Positions 31,859 through 43,260 of a stretch of 64,000 bases of DNA are shown piece by piece. Source of the DNA: Isoetes taiwanensis (lineage: Eukaryota > Streptophyta > Lycopodiopsida > Isoetales > Isoetaceae); contig JAJEKV010000040.1 of NCBI GenBank assembly GCA_021234155.1, positions 8,973,541 through 9,037,540 of the forward strand, in the 5' to 3' direction. Within the stretch, counting starts at the first letter, position 1. Each line of letters starts with the position of its first letter. The notes beneath the pieces were generated by a model. That model was given only the letters and a program-made list of their open reading frames with translations. It did no database searches and was not told the origin of the DNA. The position numbers and the translations under genes are program-made.

Positions 31859-32770
31859 ATGTCTTTTGGTATCGTTGTTTTAACAATCATATCATTCAAA
31901 CACTTAATGCAACCAACAAAAGAACTCATGATAAATGGTGCTAATGTAATAGGTGCAGTTAGAACAGCCAGGAATGTCGACCTCGAATTCCAAACCCAAG
32001 GCGATCATACACCAATGAGACAATTCCAGCCTCGGGATCTGTTCGAAGAGTATTACGACCGACGGGGGAAGAAATCTCGCAGATGAGGTCGATCTGCAAG
32101 AAATCAAAGCCATGTTGGCAAAAGGGGGAAGAAACAAAAGACCGTAATGTGCAACCCCAGAGGCCCGCCTCAACACAAAGGAAAAGAGAAAAAGAGGAGC
32201 CGGCGCAGATCTTCTAGCTCCAAATCCTCAGATTTCTGGACTCAAGCTCGAAGTCCGAGGAGGAAACAAAGAAGAACAAATTTAAGGGAAGAAAGAGAAG
32301 CTGGAAACAGCCGTGCCAATCCCACTACCAAAAGAAGGTCGACTCGGCCTTAAGTAATGTTTGAAGGCACGAAAAACCGAACAATTTTCCCGCGAAACAG
32401 ATCGGGATGGAAGACGAAGCATGGCTAGACGAGATGAGTGAGTACCTGAAATGCTTACTGCATGAAAGGCAAAGACAAGGCGTGGTAGCCACCGCTAACT
32501 TGAAAGGGGCAGCCCGTGATTTGGTGGAGGGGCTATGCTAAAGCCCATGGAATGAGCAGAGAGACAAGTGCAGTTTCACGGTTCGCAAGGGTTTCAAAAG
32601 CACTATGTCCCAAGAGAACACAAGTGCCATCGATGCAAGCATTCCACGTGTTACAACAGGGGAACAAACCGCATCTAAATATACTAAGAGTTCATGAGGT
32701 TGAGGCTATATGTGCCAAAACTCAGCGAGAGAAGAGCAAAGGGAAGGCTATGTGGAGGGCCTGAATGAGG
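31859..32770 (+). pseudogene. Element A gag, decayed
   Basis: The N-terminal block PRDLFEEYYDRRG and the R/S/K-rich stretch KEKKRSRRRSSSSKSS match the gag of element C. AWLDEMSEYLKCL then a shifted WWRGYAKAHGM are the Retrotrans_gag core. There are several frameshifts. The region to about 33230 has no clear CCHC knuckle. Confidence 0.7.
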
Positions 32771-33230
32771 ACCTACGAAGATAGTCGAGCCCCGAACCCG
32801 GCCAAGATCGAGGGTGAAAGCGGGCGCGTGAGCCTACAAGGGGCGGGACCCCGTAAAAGTGAACCCAAGCAAAAGGTATGACAAAGGAAAAGCATATGGA
32901 GGCCGAGCCCGAGAGCAAACAACCACACCGCCAAGACACCATACACCGGAAATCAATGGAAACAAATGCAGAAAAAAAGGTCAAAAGATAAAGGACAAGG
33001 GGGAGGCTCAAATTATTCAAAGACAAATAAGCAGTTCCTCAACCCATTCCGAAAGAAAAGCGGCAGGAATATATAGAAAAACAATTGTTGTTCGGTGCTT
33101 CCAAATGGGCATAGAACACACAACCGCCCGCTCGTGATGAATGCAAAGACTTGCGGAAATGGGAGGTTGGGAGACCCCGACGTAAGAAGAGGAGGACGAA
33201 GGACGCGACTATATCCATGGTGAGTGTCAC

Positions 33231-33740
33231 ATCTTTGCCGCCATAGATACGTAAAGCGCAGAGCCGCGATTACCAAGTAATATCCACGATTGGTAAAATA
33301 GCTGCCAAATCCTTTATAGTCCTCATAGATCGTGGCGGTTCCCACAATTTCGCATCACCAAGGATGGCCGAAATGCTAAAGTTGAAAACAAAGAAAAAGT
33401 CTAAGCCCGCACCAAAGAGTGTTAGCCACGGAGCCATCAGGCACACTACCAAGAAGAGGGTGAATTTCAATATAGACTTACCCGGTATCAATATTGAAAT
33501 GGGGCGAGAGATCATGAGCATAGAAAAATATGACCTCATTATAGGTATGGAATACCTCAACCCGCAAAAAAGCACAAATAGATTGTGGAGAGCGGAAGGT
33601 GAAGCTCACTACCCCAACCGGAAAATCATAGAAATCTCGTGTAAGCAAGTGACACCTATAATGCAATGCATGTCGAAAGCAAGAAATTACTTAGATGCAT
33701 CACAAGGGAGCAAGTTGCATACATCTTCAAATTAGAACTT
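33231..33740 (+). pseudogene. Element A protease (retropepsin) region
   Basis: The active-site strand reads VLIDRGGSHNFASPRMAEM, where the family has IDTCSSHN (element C), so the catalytic D-T/S-G triad appears altered to D-R-G. It continues with FNIDLPGINIEMG and EKYDLIIGMEYL. Small frame changes flank it. It would cut the gag-pol polyprotein if intact. Confidence 0.75.
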
Positions 33741-34960
33741 GCCGAAGAAGAGGCACCAGAAGATAAAGAAGATGAATCAGTAAGCAAACTACCCAAGCAG
33801 GTAGCCAAGCTAATAGAAGAATTCCACGACTTGTTCCCCGATGAAATCAAGGAGCTTCCGCCATATAGGGGAGTGGAGTGCAAAATTGCACTCGAACCAG
33901 GTACTAAGCCCACGAGTAAGGCACCATACAGAATGACGGCCCACGAACTATCAGAGTTGAAGAAGCAATTGCAGGAGCTATTAGACCTAGGGTTCATAAG
34001 GCCTAGTGTCTCTCCGTTCGGAGCCCCCATCTTATTCGTCAAAAAGAAAGATGGAAGCTTGAGGATGTGTATTGACTATCGTCAATTAAACAAACACACA
34101 ATCAAGAACAAGTATGCCTTACCCAGAGCAGATGATCGGGTGGATCAGTTACAAGGGGCCAGAGTCTTCTCCAAAATAGACTTAAGGTCTGGATATCATC
34201 AAATCAGAATCAAGGAGGAAGATATTCACAAAACGGCGTTCCGAACAAGGTATGGCCATTATGAATTCATAGTGATGCCATTTGGCCTATCAAATGCCCC
34301 AGCAACGTTCATGAGACTCATGAACGATATCTTTCGGGAATTCCTTGACACATTTTCTTCGATGACATTTTGGTGTATAGCAAGTCCCTAGAGGAGCATA
34401 TCCAGCACTTGAGAAGGGTACTCGAGAAGCTGAGAAGACACCAGCTTTATGCGAAGTTGTCGAAATGTCATTTCGCCACCGAAAGAGTGGAATACTTGGG
34501 GCATGTCATATCGCCAGACGGCATCTCCACCGATCCCAAAAAGATCCAAGCAAAGATTGAATGGCCAGCACCAAAGAACATACACGAGGTGAGAAGCTTT
34601 TGGGCTTAGCAGATATTATAGAAAGTTCGCCAAGAACTTTGCTAAGATAGCAGCACCTTTAACGGACCCTCACCAAGGCGTAAAAAGATAAAAAGACCGG
34701 GTGTCACATTGGCAAAAGAAGGCTCAAGCAGATTCGAGAAGTCAAAGGAAGCCTTTTAACGACCGCCCGCCTTAACATTGCCGATCCGCAGAAGGACAAG
34801 CTAGTTGCAACCGATGCGAGCAAGATTGCGACGGGAGCAAATCTTAATGCAAGAAGAAAGAGTCGAGCATACGATTCACAAAAGATGAATGATGCGTAGA
34901 CTCGCTACCGCACATGATCGGAGCTATTGGCGCTGGTAAGAGCCTTTAAAGATCCGGAGA
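33741..34960 (+). pseudogene. Element A reverse transcriptase and start of RNase H, frameshifted
   Basis: A long open part (33741-34370) shows the RT order: [64 protein letters not shown] and [16 protein letters not shown]. The catalytic FFDDILVYS is present near 34353-34380 but only after a small deletion and frame change. RNase H follows in broken pieces, including EWPAPKN at 34558 and later. Confidence 0.85.
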
Positions 34961-36612
34961 CACTATCTATTGGGAAGAAAGTTCCAACTAGATACCGACC
35001 ACCAGAGTCTGCAGTACATCTTCACGCAACCATTGTTGAATTTAAGGCAAAGAAGATGGATGGAGTTCCTGGAAGAGTACGACTTCGAGATTGTGTACAA
35101 GCCGGGGAAACTTAATGTGGTCGCAGACGCCAAAAGGCACCCCTTAACAACAAGGGTGCATTGCAATGCCATATCAACACTTACCAGTGAGTTTGGCAAG
35201 AAAATAGAAGAAACGCTGCCAACGGACAAGGACTTCCAGGAAGTATGGGCAAGCCTTTCTAAAGAGGCAAGAACGGACAAAGAGAGAGAAGCCTTCAAAC
35301 ATTTTAAGAAGGAAGGAAATCTCTTGTACCATAAAAATAAGTTGTGTGTGCCGGAATCATCCGGAGTCAGAAGGTTGATTCTCCATAACACCCACAACAG
35401 CCCAATAGCCGGCCACGCAGGTTTTACGAAAACCTACTTCAAGATAAGAAGTAGTTACTATTGGCCAGACATGAAGAAGCAGATAGCAAGGTATATACGC
35501 GAGTGTCAGCTGTGTCAGCAGACCAAGGCCAAACAACTACGAATTCTAGGAGCATTAGAGCCATTGCCAGTACCAAATTCCAAGTGGGAAATAATAAGCA
35601 TGGACTTCATTACAGGGCTCCCTAGAACCATAAGGGGCAAAGACGCCTTAATGGTCGTAGTCGACAAATTGTCGAAAATGGCGCACTTTGTGCCCTGTAG
35701 GAGCACCGACACGGCTTTAGACACTACCGTGTTATTCACAAGGGAGATTTTAGACTCCATGGGATGCCAAGAGAAATAATCTCGATCGCTATTCAAGTTC
35801 ATGAGTGCATTCTGGCGGGATCTCTTCAAACCATCGAACGAAATTGTCGATGAGCACGGCTTATCACCCTCGCACGGATGGGCGCATCGAGCGCACTAAT
35901 CGGATACTTGAGGATATGTTGTGAAATTATGTCCGAACAAGCAATCAAAGTGGGACGACTTCATCTACTTGGTTGAGTTTGCATACAATAGCACCAAGCA
36001 GGAGTCATCCCAAATGTCGCCATTTATGATCAACTATGGCTATCGATTAGCGACACCGGACACTTGGCACAATCCTCGTGTCCAAGGTAGAAGTATCCCA
36101 GCCAGATGTTAGCCGAGATGCAAAGAATTAATTGAAGAGGTGCGAGGATACCTCCCAGCAGCAAAGAAGCCGCCGTAAGAGCATAGCTGATCGACAATCG
36201 AACAAAGAAGGGAGTTCCAAGTAGGGGACAATGTTTGGCTTAAGATAAAAGTCAAACAAGCGAAGCTCCGCATCGACAATTGCAAGAAGCTTGCTCCAAG
36301 GTGGGCTGGTCCATTCAAAATTGTCGAAAGAGTGGGCAACCAAGCCTACAAATTGGACTTACCAAAGACACCTCAAGATCCATAGAGTCTTTCACGTAAG
36401 TCTCCTAAAGAAACACACTCCTAATCCAGAGGAAGTATTGGAGACACCGAGTTTACTGGAATTAACGGACGATCAGCTTGAGATAGTCCCTGAGGTTCTT
36501 CTCGACCGATCCTATAAGAGGACGAGAAGATCTCAATTTCTCCAGTACCTTGTGAAATGGACGCACTTACCGCTGGAGGACGCGCCACGTGGGTACTACA
36601 ATCGATCTTGAG
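34961..36612 (+). pseudogene. Element A RNase H end, integrase and chromodomain, frameshifted
   Basis: The part from 34970 to 35779 is open: RQRRWMEFLEEYDFEIVYKP, HNSPIAGHAGF, CQLCQQTK and ISMDFITGLP with the first catalytic aspartate. The second aspartate block (SDRDPKF in B) is damaged near 35775, and the glutamate region is shifted. The C-terminal end keeps FLQYLVKWTHLPLEDA, the chromodomain remnant (about 36530-36590). It is clearly orthologous to element B pol but not functional as read. Confidence 0.85.
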
Positions 36613-37390
36613 AAGCAAGCACCCACAATTCATGGAGCAATGCAAGGGTCAACTCGTCACCGAAGTGGTCGGCTCCGAACCGATGGGTGAGTGAGGTAAA
36701 GTAGGAGTCTATTTCCGATGCCATGGAAGTAGTCAGCTTGAGAGAAAAGAGGTCATTCAGGAATGCATTGATAGGAAAAGCACCTCTAGCCCCATATATG
36801 TTTTGATAGGAGGAATCTGTCCTTCACGCCCCATATACGGGAAGGACCCCATCCTCCATGATGGGCAACTAAAGGTGTAGGCATGAGCGGCATATAGGCA
36901 TGATAGGATGCTGTCTCCGCGGGCACGATGGAAGAATCATCCTCTTCCTACGCCGGGAGATTAGCCATGCATTCATGTAGATAGGTGGGGTGGTCACCAT
37001 ATAACCAAAAAATTTCATTAATAATTAAATGATACTAATGTAGTGTTGTACCTACAGGCCAATAGAACGACAAACAGGCGGGAGGTCGCACTACAAGATC
37101 TTGTAGCATATGTAGTGAATAAATGCTACAAGGGAACGAGAACCTTAAGTACACTTTTGTTATGTTTAATCTTGATATTTAAATCTTGATATTTTAATCC
37201 TGATATTTTAACTAATGTTGAATTAAGGCACAAATTAAATGCCTTACCATGTAGTAATTGTAAACATTGCAATTATAACTTTTAAGTATTATCTTATAAT
37301 AATTCTGTCAATTACATGTACCATCCAAGATTCCTTGTGCAGGTAATTGTCCAAGATGGGGAGACTCGTGATGCTGCGGACATCATCAAT
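36613..37390. other. Element A 3' untranslated stretch
   Basis: No gene. It shares blocks with the same interval of B (for example GGGAGATTAGCCATGCAT), supporting a conserved 3' region. Confidence 0.5.
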
Positions 37391-37405
37391 CCAAGGTGGG
37401 GAGAA
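37354..37405 (+). promoter_or_regulatory. Element A polypurine tract, with an upstream variant
   Basis: AAGGTGGGGAGAA (37393-37405) abuts the LTR. A variant AAGATGGGGAGA lies near 37354, again with GATGCTGCGGACATCATCA between, the same arrangement as element B. Confidence 0.8.
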
Positions 37406-38971
37406 TGTGACGTTCCAGAATAATATACGGTATGAATACGTATATTATACTGACACGTCACTAGTACATGTCGACTCAGACGATATGTACACATCGACCA
37501 TAAGGGGTAGTACCCTAGGGGTACAACCTCAGAACCATTATATTGCACATGTTAAGACCACATGTGAATATAATATCATTTTGCCATGTGGCAATAGGCC
37601 ATTGACCAAAAAGGGCCCAGCCCTAAATTGTGGGGATAAAGGGGCATAAATCCTAAAAGGGAAACCCTTTGGTTTCCAGCCCCTATAGGTCGGATTGGAG
37701 CAAAGATTGGACGCCATTTCAGGCAAGAGTAGCAGAGGAACCGGAATCCCTTAGTTGCAGCTCGATCCAAGCCAGCAATCTCGAGATTCAGCAGCATGGA
37801 CGCCTTCAGAGGAGTGGGAGCTAGCCAAGAAGCCGGTTAGTGGTTGATCCGATAGTTAGATCCGAGTTTTCAGCCGGATTAGTATTCATTCTTAGCTATA
37901 GGCGACCCCTACAGCCTAAGAATGATAGACACTAACAAAGGAACCTAACCATGTATGATTAGGTAGATTAGAATAGATGTATTCTATTATTTCAGTTCTA
38001 TTGTGATGATATTGTGACATTCTATGCGCCACTCTTGTGTATTGGGAAGGGGGGTAGAGACCCGTGAGCCCAAAGTAGTTGGATGATCCTAGTTTTAGCC
38101 CATTAATTCCCAATTAATGCGGCTGTGCATAAGAGCCCGGCCAATCGTGGGTGGCGGGAGCTAGACCTACCGACAAGGGAGATCTTGTCTAATCACAGCT
38201 TGATCCCTCTGCGCGAGCGACGGCCGGGAACGCTGTGAGCCAGCCTAATACCCCGGCACCAATCAAGCGGAGGCAGGGGTATGGGCTCGACACCTCTTGG
38301 GTGATGCGCCATCTTCTAGGGGTTCAAGTCGTTACGAGCAAAGGGCTCTCTGGCTCACGGCCTGCGGATTGGCATGCACCTTCGGAGGAGAGAGATCCCC
38401 TCCCCGCCTCATCCCGGGGCCGGGAGATGCAACCCAAGAGCGAGAGCCCCTCCGGCTATTCACCCCTGCAGCTATGGTCGCTCCAATACTTTTCAGCCTA
38501 TCTGCAAAAGTATGCACGTGAGGGGCGGATGGAGTGGACTACCTAACGACCATGTTCCTATGCCGCCCAAATCCATTTGCCATGAATTTCGCCTGCGCAT
38601 TGCTATCCGGAGACCCCTAAGCCGCCGGGCCGATCCCCATCAACCGGAAGCCCCAGTAGGATCTTCCTATGTTATGTTGATGTACTGATGTATGATGCAG
38701 CTACTGTGATATGGTGGGCCACCCTTCGAGGTGGGTATGTTATTATTGATTGATGTCATGTGCTCATGTTGTGTTTACGCTTCCGTTGCTAGGTCGATCC
38801 CGAGGGAGACGGGATGAATGACACGTCCATTCTTCCCCGTCGGGTTCTTGGCCACCATCGAGAGCCCGATGTTAGGTGGACGGCCTCATATCAGCGGGCA
38901 GATGCTGGTTTGAGGGATGATCTCCAGTTTGTATACGATCGGGGCATCGTATATGAGCCGGGGCCGTCACA
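37406..38971 (+). repeat. Element A 3' LTR, complete
   Basis: 1566 bases, TGTGACGTTCC...GCCGTCACA. A subterminal inverted repeat lies at each end: AATATACG/CGTATATT at 37422-37446 and ATACGAT/ATCGTAT at 38933-38952. It is followed by GACGT, the target duplication. Confidence 0.92.
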
Positions 38972-38976
38972 GACGT
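38972..38976. repeat. Target site duplication of element A, right copy (GACGT)
   Basis: Identical to 12496-12500. The PPR codons resume directly after it. Confidence 0.9.
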
Positions 38977-39480
38977 CAAATGCTATTGTCAGAAATTTTG
39001 GATTGAATGGGGAAATGGAAAAAATAGAATTTTGGTATACAAAGATGTCAAATTTTGGAATTCAGCCTGACTCTATTACTCTCAATTCTTTAATGACTGC
39101 ATATGGAAAGAACAAATGTTTGAGAAGATGCTTTCTGTTTTTACATACTTCAAGAAGTACCGTTATGAGCAGAGTTCTGTCAAGTATAATATCCTATAGC
39201 AGGGAAACATTCAGGAAATGGAACAAATGTTTAAGAAAATAAAAATTAAAGGAGTGAAGGCTGATTCTCTCACGTCTTGTACTTTAGTCAATGCTTATGG
39301 TAACTGGGACCTTGAGTGCAGAAAGCTCCAAAAATTTTGTGACACGATGTAATTCCTGATGCTGCACTTTATAATTCAGCCCTTGATGCTTATAAAAGAG
39401 CTAGGAAGTTAGATTGGATAGGATTTTCATACAATAAAATGAAGAAAAAAGGTTGCAACCCTGATAAAGTGACAATAATA
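38977..39480 (+). pseudogene. P-type PPR gene, 3' part
   Basis: It continues the repeats cut at 12500: SNAIVRNFGLNGEMEK, KMSNFGIQPDSITLNSLMT, then after a frameshift EKMLSVFTYFKKYRYEQSS, VKADSLTSCTLVNAYG, DAALYNSALDAYKRA and KKKGCNPDKVTII. Each matches the 35-residue spacing of P-class PPR repeats. Stops occur at several places. The reading ends where the CGTC-rich repeat starts at 39483. Confidence 0.8.
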
Positions 39481-39482
39481 TT

Positions 39483-39645
39483 GACGAATAATCGTCAGAA
39501 CAATCGTCAGAATTTGTGACAAACAATCTGATGCAAAATCTGAAGATATTTCGTCAGAAAATATTCGTCAGAATATGTGTCAGCCATGTGTATTTGGGCA
39601 AAACCATATCTGTGAAGAGAATCCGACGAATTTTCTGACGTGCAG
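39483..39645. repeat. Cluster of CGTCAG motifs in inverted pairs
   Basis: Repeated TGACGAA/TTCGTCA words, for example TTGACGAATAATCGTCAG at the left edge and CCGACGAATTTTCTGACG at the right. It resembles the cluster at 5583-5628 and separates the PPR relic from element C. Confidence 0.5.
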
Positions 39646-39664
39646 CAGACATTCTCTTATAATG

Positions 39665-40472
39665 TGATGATCTGTATCCAACTGGAATTTCCTACCAAAC
39701 AGGTAGTGCCTCAAAATACGAAGAGCTCTTACTATGGCCAGGAGTTCTTGATCATGCATTGGGTAACGTCGTTCGGCATCGTTCATCTTCTTAGAGTCAT
39801 GGGCTACCACTCTTCCTTCTTGCATGAGAACTCCACTTGTTGCTAGCTTACTAGCTTCAGTTGCTACAAGCTTATCCTTGCTTAAGTCTAGTAGGGTGAG
39901 CACTGGTGCTGTTGTCAAGGCTTCTTTGAGCTTTTCAAAAGAAGCTTGAACGTTCTCCAGCCAATGTGCCCCCTAATCTTTTACCTTGACATTCTTGGTG
40001 AAGTCCGACAAAGAAGATGCCCATTTAGCAAAATCCCTTATGAACTTCCTGTAGTAGACTGCTAAGCCAAGAAAGCTTCTCACTTCGGAGACGTGGCCGG
40101 CCAATCTACTATGGCTTCTATCTTTGACGGGTCCATTGCTATTCCTTCGGCTGACACAACATGTTCAAGGTATTCAACCTTGGTTGTAGCAAAATGGCAC
40201 TTAGAAAGCTTGCCAAATATGCGGTGCCATCTTAGCTTCTCTAAGACTTTCCTTAAATGTGCTACATGTTATTCCATTGACTTGCTATAGATGAGGATGT
40301 CGTCAAAGAAGATGATGATGGACTCATCCAAGAACTCTCTGAAGATGTCATTCAGTAGCCTCATGAACGTTGCTGGAGCATTTGATAAGACGAAGGGTAT
40401 AACTATAAATTCGTAGTGTCCATACCGCATTCTAAAGGCGGTCTTATGAATGTCTTCTTCCTTGATTCTTAT
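39665..40472 (-). pseudogene. Element C RNase H and end of RT
   Basis: RNase H motifs GVLMQEGRVVAHDSKKM and YPMHDQELLAIVRAL are in the open part 39918-39665. The RT catalytic block [10 protein letters not shown] lies near 40288-40320. Stops and shifts are present between them. Confidence 0.8.
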
Positions 40473-41400
40473 CTAATGATATCCTGATCTCAAGTCTATC
40501 TTAGAAAAGACTTTTGCTCCTTGGAGTTGGTCCATCAAGTCACCTGCCCTAGGCAAAGCGTATTTGTTCTTTACCGTCTGCTTGTTCAATTGACGGTAAT
40601 CTATGCACATCCTTAGACTTCCATCCTTCTTCTTCACAAATTGAATGGGTGCCCCGAAGGGTGATATGCTTGCCCTGATGAATCCAAGCTCAAGCAATTC
40701 TTGCAATTGCTTCTTAAGCTCAACTAGCTCTGGGGTGCTCATCCTGTAGGGGGCCTTGCTGGTAGGCTTAGCGTCTGGTGCTAGTGTGATTTTATACTCC
40801 ATGCTCCTATAGGGTGGTAGCTCATGGATTTCATCCGGAAATATGTCATGGAACTCCTTGATTAGCCTTACTAGTGGTCTGGCCAGCTGATTCAAGCTTG
40901 ATTCCTTTCGCTTTTCCTGACCCGGCTCAATTGCCTCTAGTCTAATCATATATTCCACCTTATCCTTCATTAAGCTTTTGTGCAATTGCTTCAAAGAGAT
41001 ACACTGCATGGCTGAAAGAACTTTCTTACCTTTGACTATAAAGCGGTTCCGGTCGAATGCTGTGATGGAGATTGCGTGCTCGTCACAGTCAATCATGGTT
41101 TTAGCTGACTTCAAGAACTCCACTCCCATTATGAGGTCGTATTTACTAATATCCATTACTGCTACACCCATAGTCCATTTGGTTCCACTGAGGTCTATAT
41201 CAAAATTGATTCTCTTTCCCTTGGTGTGGCAAATTGCACCACTTGCCATACTGACGAGCCTGGGTTTGGACTTAAGGGTTTTGTTCTTCATTAAAGTAGC
41301 CAATCTAGGAGAAGCGCAGTTGTGTGAGCTACATGTATCGATGAGGACCACATAGGGCTTGCTATCAATAATGCCCTCTGTCGAAATAACCGTGGACTAA
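40473..41400 (-). pseudogene. Element C protease and reverse transcriptase, long open part
   Basis: The protease active strand is [18 protein letters not shown], with D-T-C in place of the more usual D-T/S-G. Then [15 protein letters not shown] and [11 protein letters not shown]. The RT starts with [14 protein letters not shown], followed by [34 protein letters not shown] and [11 protein letters not shown]. About 290 codons are open, the best preserved protease-RT join in the window. A block GECKLCVAIES precedes it. Confidence 0.85.
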
Positions 41401-41773
41401 TTTTTGACATTTTCTGACTCAATAGCTACACAAAGTTTGCACTCACCTTCTATAAAGTCTTGTGGTTCCTGCTGGTCGTATTCGTCGTCATCTACTTCCG
41501 TTGGTGATTCCCAATCAATGAGTTCTGCCAATGCTGCTTGCATCACGTCTGGAAGCATCTGAAACATAGCTTCTTCTTTATACATTCCTCCCTCTTTTCC
41601 TTCAGAATACTGTCCAAAAAGAATTTCATTGATTTCCCTTCTAGGACTCCCTGCTGTCTCTATTCTCTGTAAGATCTTTTTCTATCCATTTTCCCTTGAT
41701 ACTGATGTCCCCATGGTGTGGAGGATGCTTGCCTTGGCTGATAAAACCTTGTTGCTATCCCTTTGTAAGCTTG

Positions 41774-42740
41774 TTATTTCTGCTCCGGGGTTGTCGGTGC
41801 TTCCTCCAAGCTTAGTGCCTTGTCTTCGGCCTCTCCAACTGCTTTCGGGTTGATGGCCCGTATCAATCTCTTAATGTTACTGTTCAAACCCTCAACATAG
41901 CCCTCCACTGATTGCTTTCTAGTGATCCTTGAGACATTTAGCCTTAGCCTCATAAATTCCTCTGTATATTTGGCTACTGATAGATTCCCTTGGTCCAACC
42001 TATAGAACTGCTGAATCTACCTACTGGTGTGCGATCTTGGGACGTAGTGCTTGCGGAAAGTCTTGCTGAAGGTTTTGAATCTGCAATTGTTCCTTCTTAA
42101 CTTGTCTGACTTAGCATATCCCTTCCACCAAATCCGGGCTGGTCCAATCAGGTTTGTTGTTGCCACCTTTCCTATGTCCTTATCTTTCATCCCGTATGAG
42201 TTCCCAAATTCCTTCATCTCGTCTAACTAAGCTTCCGCTTCCATTCCAGAACTATCTTTCCCGGAGAACTGACCCAACTTCCTGGTTTTCCATACGTTAC
42301 TCATTGCACTATCCATCTTTTCCTGATAGTCCCCTGTTCTACAGTTCCTGTCCCTGCCTTGTGAGGTGTCTGACTCACTTTCAAAACTACTCCGAGATCC
42401 ACTTCCTGTAGTGTCTGATCGGCTGGAGCTAGAAGGAGTTGGGCTCCTCCTACTTCTTTTTCTCTTTCTGTTCTTCTCAGGGACATGGACTTCTTCCTGC
42501 TCTGGTTGAAGAGCTTCGTCTGGTCTTCTCGGTGGTGGAGGCAGCATTGGTCCATACTCCTGAGCATGCATCAAAGATGTAGCCCACCGCATCAGTTGCT
42601 GCATCTGGTTCCTCATTTGGATTAACCTTCCGTTGATCGCTTCAGCCGTCATCTCTTGTTCTTCATCATGATCTCGGCCAAAAAGGTTCCTTGGTTGGCA
42701 CTGATGCTGTCTGCCCTGACCTTGGGATCCTGAGCTGGTA
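41774..42740 (-). pseudogene. Element C gag
   Basis: The N-terminal part contains QPRNLFGRDHDEEQEMTAEA (opening after a TGA, no ATG until MTAEA), then MRNQMQQLMRWATS, a P/E stretch and an R/S-rich stretch (42652-42227). After one stop the core continues: WLDEMKEFGNSYGMKDKDIG, PARIWWKGYAK, and after another stop LDQGNLSVAKYTEEFMRLRL, the typical Retrotrans_gag domain. Two stops only, so this is the clearest gag of the three elements. Confidence 0.85.
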
Positions 42741-43004
42741 TTCCTGGCTACAAGTATTAGTCACCATGGTTGCTATTCAAAATTATACATCATGATGCCT
42801 TTTATATGTTAATTCTTGTTCGTCATAAAAGAAATCAAGTTGAAACTCAATTTATAAGTTAACAATGAATTATAATAGTTGATATATCAACATACAATTG
42901 GAAGCTTAAGATTTTTTAAGCTTCCAATAGAAGAAATAGATAATAGTACATGCAATTTTTAAAATTATCTTGATATATATTATTACGTAAGAAGGGATGA
43001 GGGT

Positions 43005-43259
43005 TTATCGTCGAGAGCCCTTCATAGGCTTGAAGAAGTTCTTCATGTCTTTGAGTCGAAGACCCTTGCCGACGTTGCGTAGAATATTTCGGGATGATTC
43101 TCCTTCTAATGCGCGAGCCATTTGAGGGGGTGGGAGTGGTAGTGTCGTAGCTGCTACTGCTGTCATCGGCGCATCCCTTAGATGACTCCTGGCGAAGTCG
43201 TGGCTGTAGAGTACCACCGATCTTTTGAAGAGGATGGCGTGATCCATGTTCTCCTTCAT
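43005..43259 (-). pseudogene. Element C, C-terminal fragment of ORF2
   Basis: 84 codons align with the end of ORF2 in A and B: KENMDHAILFKRS with SEKVDHVILVKRK in A, then ARALEGESSRNILRNVG and LKDMKNFFK with RGGSARDILRNLG and TAQVKKFLED in A. The fragment starts abruptly at the junction near 43257. Confidence 0.75.
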
Positions 43260-43260
43260 C

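Larger units (their letters stand above)
12501..38971 (+). mobile_element. Element A: Ty3/gypsy chromodomain retrotransposon carrying a histone H3 gene (interrupted by element B)
   Basis: The full element is LTR, PBS, ORF1 (histone H3), ORF2 (unknown), gag, protease, RT, RNase H, integrase, chromodomain, PPT, LTR, all on the plus strand. It is bounded by TGTGACG...GTCACA ends and a GACGT duplication. Element B plus its 5-base duplication occupies 13770-27129, so A alone is about 13.1 kb. ORF1 is intact and ORF2 has one stop. Gag and pol carry many small indels. The 5' LTR lacks its last 30 or so bases. Insertion was into a PPR gene. The lineage is chromovirus-like on the basis of the C-terminal chromodomain. 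Confidence 0.92.
39660..43259 (-). mobile_element. Element C: truncated relative of elements A and B
   Basis: A minus-strand Ty3/gypsy fragment running from the C-terminal piece of ORF2 (43259-43005) through gag, protease and RT to RNase H, where it is cut after the residues QLDTDHH (about 39665). LTRs, ORF1, integrase and chromodomain are missing. Because it carries an ORF2 end it belongs to the same lineage; whether it had an H3 gene cannot be known. Confidence 0.85.
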
